Assembly (NCBI GenBank): GCA_947499615.1
Contig: CANMOP010000007.1
Coordinates: 20,270-84,269, forward strand
Origin: RH-chloro-G1 sp003670575
GTDB taxonomy: Bacteria > Chloroflexota > Dehalococcoidia > UBA2979
Direction: 5' to 3'
DNA: 64,000 nucleotides
Part shown: positions 1-8,520 of the stretch, piece after piece
Numbering within the stretch: the stretch's first letter is position 1
Layout of the letters: each line of letters begins with the position of its first letter
Notes under the pieces: model-generated
Told to the model about the DNA's origin: nothing
Databases searched by the model: none
Seen by the model: the letters and a program-made list of their open reading frames with translations, nothing else
Translations under genes and position numbers: made by a program

Positions 1-2
1 GT

Positions 3-191
3 GGCGTACATGAGTCGCCGTCTGCTCGGGACCGCGATCGTGAGCGACAGGCTTTGATCGAGGCGGCGGGCATTCGGGTCGTCCGCGTGCGTGCTGATCT
101 AGTGGAGTTCGACGTTGAGAGCGCGATCGAATCGATCCGGGCGACCCTCACCCCCGGCCCCTCTCCCCGCCGAGCGGGGCGAGGGGAGTAA
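3..191 (+). CDS. C-terminal fragment of a DUF559-like (endonuclease-fold) protein
   Basis: The reading frame enters from the left edge and ends at TAA 189-191, so only about 62 C-terminal residues are visible. The pattern GVHES...RDRERQALIEAAGIRVVRVRADLV resembles the end of the DUF559 / very-short-patch-repair-like endonuclease fold, where a G-x-H motif is followed by D-x-x-R and then G-(I/Y)-x-V-x-R. The last 15 residues (TLTPGPSPRRAGRGE) are not part of that fold: they are translated from a GC-rich inverted repeat that overlaps the 3' end. The N-terminal half and any catalytic residues lie outside the window, so the function is a family-level guess. Confidence 0.5.
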   Translation, partial: GVHESPSARDRDRERQALIEAAGIRVVRVRADLVEFDVESAIESIRATLTPGPSPRRAGRGE

Positions 192-257
192 GAAGCAATA
201 GCCAACGATCCGTTCAGAACCCCTCGCCCCATCCCGGGGAGAGGGGCAGGGGTGAGG
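146..257. repeat. GC-rich nested inverted repeat (CCTCACCCC...GGGGTGAGG type)
   Basis: The outer arms at 146-168 and 236-257 are complementary apart from one mismatch and one extra base. A second pair nests inside: GGGGCGAGGGG at 176-186 and CCCCTCGCCCC at 220-230. The arms could fold into a long imperfect hairpin of about 110 nt. Elements of this type are scattered in many GC-rich bacterial genomes and often supply the odd C-terminus LTPGPSP of the neighbouring ORF, as happens here. It may behave as a MITE-like or REP-like element, and also as a terminator between the DUF559-like gene and the convergent nadE. Confidence 0.75.
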
Positions 258-268
258 TGGCCCCTGTC

Positions 269-2002
269 TCAGTACCCGCGGTACTTCGAGGCCAGCGGCA
301 GGCGGCGGTCGCGGCCGAAGGCGCGAGGGGTGATTTTTACGCCGGGCGGGGACTGGCGGCGCTTGTACTCGTTGCGATTGATCATGTCGATCACGCGGCG
401 GACGGTTGGCTCCTCGTAGCCCAGCGCGACGATGGCGTCGAGGGGGCGGTCGTCCTCCACGTAGGCCTCGATGATTGGGTCGAGCACCTCGTAGGGAGGG
501 AGCGAGTCGGAGTCGAGCTGGTCGGGGCGCAGCTCCGCGCTCGGCGGCTTGGTGATCGAGTTCGGCGGGATCACATCGCTCACCGTGTTGCGGTAGTTCG
601 CGAGCGCGTAAACCAGCGTCTTCGGCACGTCCTTGATCACCGCGAAACCGCCCACCATGTCGCCGTACAGCGTCGCGTAGCCGCAGGCGTACTCCGACTT
701 GTTGCCGGTGGTCAGCACAATCGAGCCGCCCTTGTTGGAGAGCGCCATCATCAGCAGACCGCGGATGCGCGACTGCACGTTCTCCTCGGCGGTGCCGGGT
801 GCCGCGTTGCCGAAGATGCTCGCGAACGGGCGCGCGAGCGTGTCGAGCGTCGCCTGATGCATCGCCTCGATCGGTAGCGCGAGCAGCTCGATGCCGAGGC
901 GATCCGCGAGGTCCTGCGCGTCGGCGATCGAGCCCTCGGATGAGTAGCGCGAGGGCATCGAGACGCCGCGCACATGCTCGGCGCCCAGCGCGTCGACGGC
1001 GATCGCACCGACGATTGCGGAGTCGATGCCGCCTGAGAGCGCCACGAGCGCGTCGCGGAAGCCGGACTTGTGCAGGTAGTCGCGCGTTCCGACCACCAGC
1101 GCCTGATACGCCTCCGCGATCTCAGCCGGTGCCTCGAGGCTCGACGCAGGGAGCGCGGTGCGCCCAGCCTCGCGCGTCGCGGCCGTGACGAGGGTCGGCG
1201 CAGGCGGGCGTTCGGTGCCGCGCTCGCGGCGCAGGCGTGCGTCGTGCAGTTGGCGTTGCACCACCTGACCGATCGGGATGTCGGCGAGCACGAGGTCCTC
1301 GGCCATCGATGCGCCGCGCGCGATCAGCTCGCCATCCGGGCCCAGCACGAGCGAGTTGCCATCGAAGACCAACTCGTCCTGCCCGCCCACCTGGTTCACG
1401 TACGCGATCGCGACGGTGTGGTCGGCGGCGCGGGTCGCGACCATGCGCTCGCGCACCGCGGTCTTGCCGTGGTGGTACGGCGACGCGTTGATGTTCACTA
1501 CCAGCCGCGCGCCGGCCAGCGCTTCGTCGCGGGTGGGGCCGGCGGGATACCAGAGATCCTCGCAAATCGTGATGCCGACCTCCACGCCCGCGATGAGGAA
1601 CAGCGGCTCCTCGTCGCCGGGCTGGAAGTAGCGGTACTCGTCGAAGACCCCGTAGTTCGGCAGGAAGTGCTTGCGATACGTGCCGAGGATGCGGCCGTCG
1701 TGGAGCACGGCGGCGGCGTTGTACAGCTGGTGGTCGAACTCCACGCAGCCGACGATCAGCGGCGGCAGCCCCTTCGCCTCCACGGCGAGGCGCGCGAGGG
1801 CGGCCGTCGCGTCCTCGATGAACGGGGCGCGCACCAGCAGATCTTCCGGCGGGTAGCCGGTCAGTGCGAGCTCCGGGAAGGCGACGAGGTCGGCACCCGC
1901 AGCATCGGCGCGTCGGGCAGCCTCGATGATTCGCGCGGCATTGCCTGCGAGATCGCCAACGGTGGTATTGATCTGCGCCAGCGCGACCCGCAGCGTCTGC
2001 AT
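269..2002 (-). CDS. nadE: Glutamine-dependent NAD+ synthetase
   Basis: This 577-residue enzyme makes NAD+ from deamido-NAD (NaAD), ATP and glutamine in the cytoplasm. An N-terminal nitrilase-type amidase domain (about 1-265) has the Glu-Lys-Cys triad at E44 (AFPELALTGY), K111 (YRKHFLP) and C147 (ITICEDLW). The C-terminal synthetase domain has the PP-loop SGGIDS at 323-328 and the TTGNKSEYACGY region. The length is typical for two-domain NadE. The ATG at 2002 is chosen because family homology starts at MQTLRVALAQ; 30 further upstream codons are open but unlike the family. It diverges from ctaG with about 150 bp between them. A PncC and a nucleotidyltransferase for earlier steps of NAD recycling lie at 27.5-29.2 kb. 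Confidence 0.95.
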   Translation of the reverse strand: MQTLRVALAQINTTVGDLAGNAARIIEAARRADAAGADLVAFPELALTGYPPEDLLVRAPFIEDATAALARLAVEAKGLPPLIVGCVEFDHQLYNAAAVLHDGRILGTYRKHFLPNYGVFDEYRYFQPGDEEPLFLIAGVEVGITICEDLWYPAGPTRDEALAGARLVVNINASPYHHGKTAVRERMVATRAADHTVAIAYVNQVGGQDELVFDGNSLVLGPDGELIARGASMAEDLVLADIPIGQVVQRQLHDARLRRERGTERPPAPTLVTAATREAGRTALPASSLEAPAEIAEAYQALVVGTRDYLHKSGFRDALVALSGGIDSAIVGAIAVDALGAEHVRGVSMPSRYSSEGSIADAQDLADRLGIELLALPIEAMHQATLDTLARPFASIFGNAAPGTAEENVQSRIRGLLMMALSNKGGSIVLTTGNKSEYACGYATLYGDMVGGFAVIKDVPKTLVYALANYRNTVSDVIPPNSITKPPSAELRPDQLDSDSLPPYEVLDPIIEAYVEDDRPLDAIVALGYEEPTVRRVIDMINRNEYKRRQSPPGVKITPRAFGRDRRLPLASKYRGY

Positions 2003-2151
2003 GCGTGCTCCGTCCAGCCTGCCGTGCGCGGCCCGCAGCCTCGACTCGCGCGGCCTACTGGCAGTATATCGGCCAGCCACCGCCGGACGCATACTGCCAC
2101 GGGGCTGCGCCGCGTCCGACGCCCCAGTGGCCGATGATGGGAGGCACGCAC

Positions 2152-3075
2152 GTGCAGATTGACCTCATCAGCGGGCTCGTGCGCGGCGTGACGGCCGGTC
2201 ACGATGTCATTCGCCCCGGCCAGTCCGTCTGGGCCGCGTGGTACCTCGACTGGCCGGTGATCATCCCCGCAGTGCTCGTGGGCATCTTCTATGCGCGAGG
2301 GTTGCTGCGCTGGACGGAACGGCACCGCGTACACCCGTGGTGGCAGACCGCGCTGTACTACTCCGGCCTGCTCACGATTGTCCTCTCGATCATCTCGCCG
2401 CTGGATTCCCTGGGCACGCACCACTTCACGGCGCACATGATTCAGCATCTGCTCATCATGTTTGTGGGCGTCCCATTGGTATTGCTCGGCGCGCCAACCA
2501 CGCCAGTGTTGCGCGGGTTGCCTCGATGGCTGCGGCTGGGCGTGGTGCGTACGCTGGCCGGCGACCCGGTCGCGCGCGGTGCCTGGCGGCTGGTGACGCA
2601 ACCGCTGGTCGCGCTGGTGGCCTTCACCGTGGTGATGATCGCGTGGCACCTGGTTCCCGGCTGGTACGACGCGGCGGTAGAGGACAGCGCCGTGCACTAT
2701 CTCCAGCACGCCACGTTCGCGGGCGGGGCGTTCTTGTACTGGTGGAACATCATCGACCCCGCCCCGCTGCGCGCTCCGATGGGTTACCTCATGCGCATGG
2801 TGTATGTGGTGGCCTCCACCACGGCGCAGGCCGTGCTGGCGGCGCTGATCACGAACGCGACCGAGCCCTTGTACCACGCGTACGAGCGGGCGCGTCCGAT
2901 CTTCGCGATCAGCGTGATCAACGATCAGCAGCTAGGCGGCCTGATGATGTGGATTCCGGGTCAGTTGCTGGATCTGGCGACCATCGGCGTGCTGTTTGCC
3001 GTCTGGATGTCGCAGTCAGAGCGTCGACAGGATCAACTCGACGCGGAGGACGAAGCCGCTCGCGCATCGCGGTAG
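2152..3075 (+). CDS. ctaG: Cytochrome c oxidase assembly factor CtaG (caa3 type)
   Basis: This is a polytopic membrane protein of the caa3_CtaG family (about 307 residues, six or seven predicted helices), needed in Bacillus for formation of active caa3 oxidase, probably in copper delivery. Conserved features visible are the HxxTAHMIQHLL segment, a second histidine-containing helix near HYLQHATF, and the C-terminal DQQLGGLMMWIPG segment. GTG 2152 is the preferred start because GGGAGG at 2139-2144 precedes it by 7 nt; the ATGs at 2134 and 2137 are in frame but lack a good ribosome site. The gene converges on the oxidase subunit genes, with a strong shared terminator between them. Confidence 0.88.
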   Translation: MQIDLISGLVRGVTAGHDVIRPGQSVWAAWYLDWPVIIPAVLVGIFYARGLLRWTERHRVHPWWQTALYYSGLLTIVLSIISPLDSLGTHHFTAHMIQHLLIMFVGVPLVLLGAPTTPVLRGLPRWLRLGVVRTLAGDPVARGAWRLVTQPLVALVAFTVVMIAWHLVPGWYDAAVEDSAVHYLQHATFAGGAFLYWWNIIDPAPLRAPMGYLMRMVYVVASTTAQAVLAALITNATEPLYHAYERARPIFAISVINDQQLGGLMMWIPGQLLDLATIGVLFAVWMSQSERRQDQLDAEDEAARASR

Positions 3076-3109
3076 GGCACCGATGAGCGCGCCACCTCGA
3101 GGGGATAGC

Positions 3110-3144
3110 AAAAGAGCCGACCGGACAATCCGGTCGGCTCTTTT
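3110..3144. terminator. Bidirectional intrinsic terminator between ctaG and ctaF
   Basis: A perfect 16-bp stem has A-tract and T-tract ends (AAAAGAGCCGACCGGA, loop CAA, then the complement ending in TTTT). It lies 34 bp after the ctaG stop and 26 bp after the stop of the convergent ctaF, so it can end transcription in both directions. Confidence 0.92.
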
Positions 3145-3170
3145 GCTTGGATATCCGACGGAGGCTCGGG

Positions 3171-3545
3171 CTAGTGAGCCTTCGGTGCTGCGGGCGCGGA
3201 GGCGGGCGCGTCGCCACGGGCTGCGCGCACGCCCGGCGCGTAGTCGCCCCAGAACAGCGCGGCGAGCGCGACGAGGATCAGGATGGCGAGGATGAGGCTG
3301 CTGGTGAACACCTTCGCCAGCAGGCCATCCTCGAACCGCAGGTGCATGAAGTACCCGACGACGGCCGCGAACTTGATGGCGGTGAGCGCCAGCAGGATCG
3401 GCACCAGCACGGGGGTAAGTGCCGGAATGTACGAGGCTGCCAACTCAATCACGGTGATCACCGTGAGGGCGACCCCCAACATGATGTACTGGCGTGGCGT
3501 CAGCCCGTGCTGTGCAACCGCGGCGTGCTGTGTCTGGTGAGCCAT
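3171..3545 (-). CDS. ctaF: Cytochrome c oxidase subunit IV (prokaryotic COX4-type)
   Basis: A 124-residue membrane protein with three hydrophobic helices at about 18-37, 44-68 and 78-100, followed by a short Ala/Pro-rich tail. The helix containing KFAAVVGYFMHLRFE is typical of the small subunit IV of caa3/aa3 oxidases (CtaF/CoxD). It is the last gene of the leftward ctaC-ctaD-ctaE-ctaF set, 44 bp after ctaE, and ends at the strong terminator shared with ctaG. The subunit stabilises the oxidase but carries no redox centre. Confidence 0.85.
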   Translation of the reverse strand: MAHQTQHAAVAQHGLTPRQYIMLGVALTVITVIELAASYIPALTPVLVPILLALTAIKFAAVVGYFMHLRFEDGLLAKVFTSSLILAILILVALAALFWGDYAPGVRAARGDAPASAPAAPKAH

Positions 3546-3589
3546 CGTAGCCTCCGAGGTCTCTCTCGCCGGTGAGTGTCTGGCGCCGG

Positions 3590-4225
3590 TTACGGCATCA
3601 GGTAGAGGAGCGGGAAGATCACGATCCAGACGATGTCGACGAAGTGCCAGTACAGGCCGGCGATTTCCACGTGCGCGCCCGCGTCAGCACCCAGTCCATT
3701 CCGTCGCATCGATGCGGCGAGCATGGAGATGAGGTACAACACGCCCACGCCGACGTGGGTGCCGTGGAACCCGGTCAGCAGAAAGAACGTCGCACCGAAC
3801 AGGTTGGTGCTCAGCGTCAGTCCCTCGTGGACGAAGGTGACGAACTCGTAGACCTGGAACCCAAGGAACACGAGGCCGAGGACGATCGTCGCGAGTAGCG
3901 AGAGCTTCATCAGCGTCGGTCGCGCGTGCTGCGCGCCGTACACCGCGAAGACCATCGTGAGGCTGCTCATCAGCAGGACGAAGGTGCTGGCGGATGTCGT
4001 CGGGATGTCCAGGATGCCGTGGTGCAGCACGCCGTTGATCATCACGTCGTGCGGGAAGGGACCCACGCCGCGTGCGATCACGTCGAACTTGAAGACCATG
4101 TAGGTCGCGATCAGCGAGCCGAAGAAGAGGCACTCCGAGCCGAGGAAGAGCCACATCAGCAGCTTCCGGTTCTCGATGCCGGTATTCGTGCCGTGCGCGG
4201 GAGCGTGTGCGACCGCCTGTGCCAT
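3590..4225 (-). CDS. ctaE: Cytochrome c oxidase subunit III
   Basis: A 211-residue haem-copper oxidase subunit III with five predicted membrane helices, the short form typical of caa3 enzymes. Family motifs include FLGSECLFFG near the N-terminus, GATFFLLTGFHGTHVGVG in the middle, and the C-terminal GLYWHFVDIVWI. It belongs to the terminal oxidase that reduces O2 with electrons from cytochrome c. It lies between ctaD (68 bp upstream) and ctaF (44 bp downstream) on the same strand, so the four genes probably form one transcript. Confidence 0.95.
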   Translation of the reverse strand: MAQAVAHAPAHGTNTGIENRKLLMWLFLGSECLFFGSLIATYMVFKFDVIARGVGPFPHDVMINGVLHHGILDIPTTSASTFVLLMSSLTMVFAVYGAQHARPTLMKLSLLATIVLGLVFLGFQVYEFVTFVHEGLTLSTNLFGATFFLLTGFHGTHVGVGVLYLISMLAASMRRNGLGADAGAHVEIAGLYWHFVDIVWIVIFPLLYLMP

Positions 4226-4293
4226 CTGTCCCTACTTCCTCATCCCGCGCGCTGCCGTGCAGGGCGCGTGTGTGGCTCGTCCGACCTGACTGC

Positions 4294-6087
4294 TTACTCG
4301 GTGGGCTCCAGCGCCCAGCCCCAGATGCCATAGACAGCAATCACTGCGCCCAGTGCGGTGAATGCGATATGCGAGATCGGGCCAACCGCAAGCACCGATA
4401 CGCCCACCGCAAGCAACAGCGGGTAGTACGAGGGCGGTGGGAGGTGGATGTGCTCGCCGGTCGGCTGCTCCGCCTGGATGTTGTGGTCGCGGTTGTACCA
4501 GAGCGGGTCACGCGCGCGCACAACCGGAATCACATCGAAGTCGTGCTCCGGCGGCGGTGAGCTGGTGGCCCACTCCAGCGTAGGAGCGTCCCACGGGTTG
4601 TCGGACGCCGTCGGCTCCTGCTGCATGGTGCGGAAGAAGTTGATGACGAAGAGCAACACGCTGGCTGCGATGACGAACGCCCCAACGGTCTCGAACATGT
4701 TCCAGAAGCCCCAGCCCAGGTCGTTGTCGTAGGTGTAGATGCGCCGAGGCATGCCCACGAGACCGAGGTAGTGCATCGGGAAGAACGTCATGTTCACGCC
4801 GATGAACCAGAGCCAGAACTGAGTCATCCCTAGCCGCTCGTCCAATAAGCGACCGGTCATCTTCGGGAACCAGTAGAAGATGCCGGAGAAGATGCCGGTC
4901 ACCGCGCCACCGACGAGCACATAGTGCAGGTGGGCGATGATGAAGTACGTGTCCTGCTGCTGCGTGTCCACCGGCGGCGAGGCGTGCATGACGCCGGAGA
5001 TACCACCGATGGTGAACAGCGCGATGAATGCGACGGAGAACGACATCGCCGTGTTGAAGCGGAGACTGCCGCCGTACATGGTGCCCAGCCAGTTGAAGAT
5101 CTTCACGCCCGTGGGCACCGCGATCAGCATCGTGTTGGCGGCGAAGATCGTGCGCGGCACCGCGCCCATGCCGGTGGTGAACATGTGGTGGCTCCACACC
5201 GCCCAGCCGAGGAACGCGATCGCCATGCCGGCGAAGACGATGGCCGAGTAGCCGAAGAGCGGCTTGCGGGAGAACACCGGCAGCACCTCGGAGACGATGC
5301 CCATCGCCGGGAGGATCAGGACGTACACCTCCGGGTGACCGAAGATCCAGAACAGGTGCTGCCAAAGGATCGGGTCTCCACCCTCCGCCGGGTTGAAGAA
5401 GTTGGTGCCGTAGTTACGGTCGAACAGCAACTCGATCAGCGCCACGGTGAGCGGCGGGAGGGCGAGGATGAGGAGGAAGGAGATGATCAGAACCATCCAG
5501 ATGAAGACGGGCAGCCGCATCATCGTCATGCCGGGAGCGCGCATGTTCATGATCGTGACGGCGAAGTTCAGCGCGGCCATCAGCGAGGAGAGGCCCAGCA
5601 CAGTCAGGCCGATGACATAGAAGTCGATGCCCTGACCCGGGGAGTACGTGCGGCCAGCCAGCGGTACATAGTTGAACCAGCCAGCCCCCGGCGCCTCAAA
5701 GAAGAAGCTGCTGGTCAGGATGACCGCGCCACCGGCGAAGACCCAGAACGACAGCGCGTTCAGGCGCGGGAACGCGACGTCGCGCGCGCCGATCATGAGC
5801 GGGGTGAGGAAGTTGGAGAACGACGCACCCAGCGGCATCACGGCGAGGAAGATCATCGTGAGCGCGTGCATCGTGAACAGTTGGTTGTAGAGGGTGGCGG
5901 GAATCACCTCGCCGTTCGGGACGGCGAGCTGGGTTCGGATCAGCAGGGCCTGTACGCCGCCCCAAATGAAGAAGCTAAAGGCGGTGATGCCGTACAGCAC
6001 GCCAATGCGCTTGTGATCCACGGTGGTCAACCATGACCACACTCCGCTTTCGGCGTGGTGTGCGAGTGTGCCTGCTGCTGTGGCCAT
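4294..6087 (-). CDS. ctaD: Cytochrome c oxidase subunit I (A1-type haem-copper oxidase)
   Basis: The 597-residue catalytic subunit carries the low-spin haem, the haem a3/CuB centre and the proton channels. FGHPEVYVLILP supplies a CuB histidine and the gate Glu that defines the A1 subtype; SHHMFTTGM gives the His-His CuB pair; HLHYVLVGG gives the haem histidines. The protein is longer than the roughly 530-residue minimal subunit, with a C-terminal extension (about 500-597) that holds two more hydrophobic segments. It lies 109 bp downstream of ctaC and 68 bp upstream of ctaE. The haem A it needs would be made by ctaA and ctaB, encoded divergently at 14.6-16.5 kb. Confidence 0.97.
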   Translation of the reverse strand: MATAAGTLAHHAESGVWSWLTTVDHKRIGVLYGITAFSFFIWGGVQALLIRTQLAVPNGEVIPATLYNQLFTMHALTMIFLAVMPLGASFSNFLTPLMIGARDVAFPRLNALSFWVFAGGAVILTSSFFFEAPGAGWFNYVPLAGRTYSPGQGIDFYVIGLTVLGLSSLMAALNFAVTIMNMRAPGMTMMRLPVFIWMVLIISFLLILALPPLTVALIELLFDRNYGTNFFNPAEGGDPILWQHLFWIFGHPEVYVLILPAMGIVSEVLPVFSRKPLFGYSAIVFAGMAIAFLGWAVWSHHMFTTGMGAVPRTIFAANTMLIAVPTGVKIFNWLGTMYGGSLRFNTAMSFSVAFIALFTIGGISGVMHASPPVDTQQQDTYFIIAHLHYVLVGGAVTGIFSGIFYWFPKMTGRLLDERLGMTQFWLWFIGVNMTFFPMHYLGLVGMPRRIYTYDNDLGWGFWNMFETVGAFVIAASVLLFVINFFRTMQQEPTASDNPWDAPTLEWATSSPPPEHDFDVIPVVRARDPLWYNRDHNIQAEQPTGEHIHLPPPSYYPLLLAVGVSVLAVGPISHIAFTALGAVIAVYGIWGWALEPTE

Positions 6088-6196
6088 CTCGATGCCTCTC
6101 CCGTGGCGGGCGGGCCGTCCGCCCGCTGCCCTGCGCTGGATGCGGATACGCCGCGCAGTACCTCGATGTGGAGGTGCTGCGCGGCGGCTTGCTCGG

Positions 6197-7279
6197 CTAC
6201 TTCAGTCCTGACAGGTACGCCGCAACGGCGGTGATTTCTTCCTTGCTCAGCGCGCCACCGTCGGACTTCGCCATCGGGGGCATCTTCGAGCCCGGCTTCA
6301 CGTCAGCCGAGTTGGCGATCCACTTCTCCAGCGTTTCCGGTGTGTTCACCAGGATGCCGGAGCCGATGGTGGTGCGTGAACCTACGTGTGTGAGATCGGG
6401 GCCTACCTTGCCGGCGGCCGCGGAGCCCTGGACCGTGTGGCAGCCGATGCACGCGCTGCGCATGAAAATCTCTTGCCCCTGCTTCTCCAGCGCGCTTGCG
6501 GGATTAGCGCCGTTGGCAGCGGCGCTCTTCAGCCACGCGGCGAAGTCAGCCTCGGTGTGCACGAAGACGCGGAATCGCATGTTGGCGTGACTGGTGCCGC
6601 AGAACTCGGCGCACTGGCCAAGGTACGGCTCAGGGCGCGCACGCAGCGCCGTGAACTTGATGTCGTTGACGTGTCCCGGAACCATGTCTGTCTTACCCGC
6701 CAATTGCGGCACCCAGAAGGAATGGATCACGTCCACGGACTTCAGGTTGAACGCCACCTCCCGGCCTTCCGGGATGTGCAGCTCGTTCGCGGTCGTCACC
6801 TTCTCGTCGAGGTAGACGAACTCGAACCACCACTGGTGCCCGATCGCGTCCACGCGGAGCGCGTTGGCGGCGATCGGCTGAGCCTCCGCGACGATGGCGT
6901 TCACGGTGGGGACGGAGATCAGGGTCACGATGATGATCGGGATGAGCGTCCAGACGATCTCCAGACGAGTGTTGCCGTGGAACTGCCGCGCTGTGCGGCC
7001 GGGGCGCTCCCGGTAAGTGATGCTGAAGATGACCGTCAGCGCCATGACGGCCACGAAGACGATGGCAGCCAGGATGAAGACCATGCGGTAGGGCACCCAG
7101 AGGGTCGCGTTGTGCGACCCCTCAATGACGGTGGTGCTTTGCGGAAGATTCGTCTCGCACGCCGCGGCCAGCACTGCCACGACGGCAAGCGCCATCACGG
7201 GGAGGAATCGCTGCGTCTGAGCCCGGGCCCGAGCCCAGCGAGTGTCGTCCACCCCGTCCCCCTTCGTTGGCTCGCCCAC
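6197..7279 (-). CDS. ctaC: Cytochrome c oxidase subunit II with fused cytochrome c domain (caa3)
   Basis: Subunit II takes electrons from cytochrome c. Numbering from the 7279 start, a lipobox-like segment ends at C41, two membrane helices follow (about 62-85 and 106-130), then the CuA domain with H186, C223, C227, H231 and M234 (AEFCGTSHANM). A C-terminal cytochrome c domain binds haem at C277-x-x-C280-H281, with a likely axial Met in SKMPPM. The fused cytochrome identifies a caa3 oxidase. The start is uncertain: GTG 7279 has no clear ribosome site, whereas in-frame GTG 7252 follows an AAGGGGG tract by 5-6 nt. It is the first gene of ctaCDEF and diverges from the ccm operon. Confidence 0.95.
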   Translation of the reverse strand: MGEPTKGDGVDDTRWARARAQTQRFLPVMALAVVAVLAAACETNLPQSTTVIEGSHNATLWVPYRMVFILAAIVFVAVMALTVIFSITYRERPGRTARQFHGNTRLEIVWTLIPIIIVTLISVPTVNAIVAEAQPIAANALRVDAIGHQWWFEFVYLDEKVTTANELHIPEGREVAFNLKSVDVIHSFWVPQLAGKTDMVPGHVNDIKFTALRARPEPYLGQCAEFCGTSHANMRFRVFVHTEADFAAWLKSAAANGANPASALEKQGQEIFMRSACIGCHTVQGSAAAGKVGPDLTHVGSRTTIGSGILVNTPETLEKWIANSADVKPGSKMPPMAKSDGGALSKEEITAVAAYLSGLK

Positions 7280-7435
7280 TACGCTTCTGAGATGCCCATC
7301 ACCGAAGGGAGCCGCTGTACAGGTACCATTGGCTCGCCCGTTGGGTCAAGCCGAGTAAACGATTTCGGGCGGCGTCAGACGTAATGTCGGGCCGCCAGTT
7401 GATCGCCCATCGGGCGGGGAATAGCCTCGATCGGC

Positions 7436-8026
7436 ATGACGATCAGCCTGTCAACGCGTTCTGCCGCTGGCCGCCGGACGCTGCTTGTCGCGGTGGCTGT
7501 TGTGGTCATCGCGCTGTTGGCGGTGCTGGCGCTAGCGCTTGCCCGCGGGCGGCCCGAGGAGCGCGGCGCCCTGGCAGGCGGACGAGCACCGGCGTTCAAC
7601 CTCCCCACCTTCCAGGGTGGCCGGTTTAACCTCGCCGAGCATGCAGGCGGGCCGGTGCTGGTGTACTTCTGGGCCTCTTGGTGCCTCCCCTGCCGGGACG
7701 AGGCGCCGATCATCCAGCGCTTGGCGGCGGAATATGAAGGTCGGGGGTATGCCTTCGTGGGAGTCAACATCTGGGACGCTGAGAAGGATGCGAGAGCCTT
7801 TGTGCAGCAGTACGGGCTGACGTTCGCCACGGTCGCCGACCAGAAGGGTGAGGTGTACCTCGACTTCGGGGTGGAACGGCTGCCCACCGCAATCATGCTT
7901 GGGCCCGGCCTGCAGGTGGAGCGACGCTTCCTGGGGCAGCTCCGTGAGCCCGAGCTGCGTGCCCTACTCGACGGTGTCCGTCCGGTCGATGGGGTCCGTC
8001 CGGCCGGTGCGGGGCAGCGAGGATGA
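7436..8026 (+). CDS. Thioredoxin-like protein (ResA/TlpA family), cytochrome c maturation
   Basis: A 196-residue membrane-anchored thiol-disulfide oxidoreductase. One N-terminal helix (about 13-36) is followed by an extracytoplasmic AhpC/TSA-redoxin domain with active site WCLPC (C83, C86) and a cis-Pro region near RLPTAIML. Being the first gene of the ccm operon, it probably reduces apocytochrome haem-site cysteines (the ResA or CcmG role). Its stop overlaps the ccmE start (ATGA). The last residues contain a small duplicated segment, VRPVDGVRP. Confidence 0.88.
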   Translation: MTISLSTRSAAGRRTLLVAVAVVVIALLAVLALALARGRPEERGALAGGRAPAFNLPTFQGGRFNLAEHAGGPVLVYFWASWCLPCRDEAPIIQRLAAEYEGRGYAFVGVNIWDAEKDARAFVQQYGLTFATVADQKGEVYLDFGVERLPTAIMLGPGLQVERRFLGQLREPELRALLDGVRPVDGVRPAGAGQRG

Positions 8027-8502
8027 CCGCCCCATTGCCACAGCCGCGCGCGTCCGGGCCTGGGGTCCTCGGGTCCCGTCGAGGGAAGCTCGTCGCGTTG
8101 CTTCTGCTGGCCACCGTGGCGATTACCGTGCTCTCCGTGCGCGCCGCGGGCTCCTCGCTGTCGTACTACGCCACGCCCGAGGAGTTTGCGCAGAAGATCG
8201 ACGACTCCGGCACGCGCTGGCGCGTCGGCGGTCGAGTCGTCGAGGGCTCGGTGGTGGAGACGAACGGCCGCCCCTCGATGTTCACCATCTACGGCGACCA
8301 CGGCGAGCGTATGGACATCCAGTACGGCGGCATCAAGCCGAACCTGTTCGGTCCGGGTGCCTTCGTGGTGATCGAGGGCGTCTCCGACGGCCCGGGTCGG
8401 TTGAAGGCGTCGTCCGTCATCATCAAGCACGAGAACGAGTTCCTCGTCAGCCCGACGCCTGGGCCCGCCGGCGGCGTCCCGCCGGCGGCGCCGCCGCGAT
8501 GA
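8023..8502 (+). CDS. ccmE: Cytochrome c maturation haem chaperone CcmE
   Basis: A 159-residue haem chaperone of System I with an N-terminal membrane anchor (about 22-42) and an OB-fold periplasmic domain. The haem-binding histidine is at H136 in IIKHENEF. In the E. coli motif HxxxY the Tyr is a haem ligand; here it is Phe (F140), a variation worth noting. CcmE receives haem through CcmABCD and passes it to CcmF/CcmH. The gene overlaps the upstream thioredoxin gene by 4 nt and lies 18 nt before ccmF. Confidence 0.93.
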   Translation: MTAPLPQPRASGPGVLGSRRGKLVALLLLATVAITVLSVRAAGSSLSYYATPEEFAQKIDDSGTRWRVGGRVVEGSVVETNGRPSMFTIYGDHGERMDIQYGGIKPNLFGPGAFVVIEGVSDGPGRLKASSVIIKHENEFLVSPTPGPAGGVPPAAPPR

Positions 8503-8520
8503 CCGCGCGGTGACGCTGAC

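Noticed and set aside
2005..2151. Longer ctaG start (frame open from 2005)
   Set aside because: These codons give a Pro/Arg/Ala-rich lead unlike the family and overlap the region upstream of nadE; GTG 2152 has the better ribosome site.
4924..6036. Long open frame (about 370 codons) antisense to ctaD
   Set aside because: It is rich in His, Arg and Asp as expected from the mirror of GC-rich coding DNA, has no family resemblance, and ctaD is certain.
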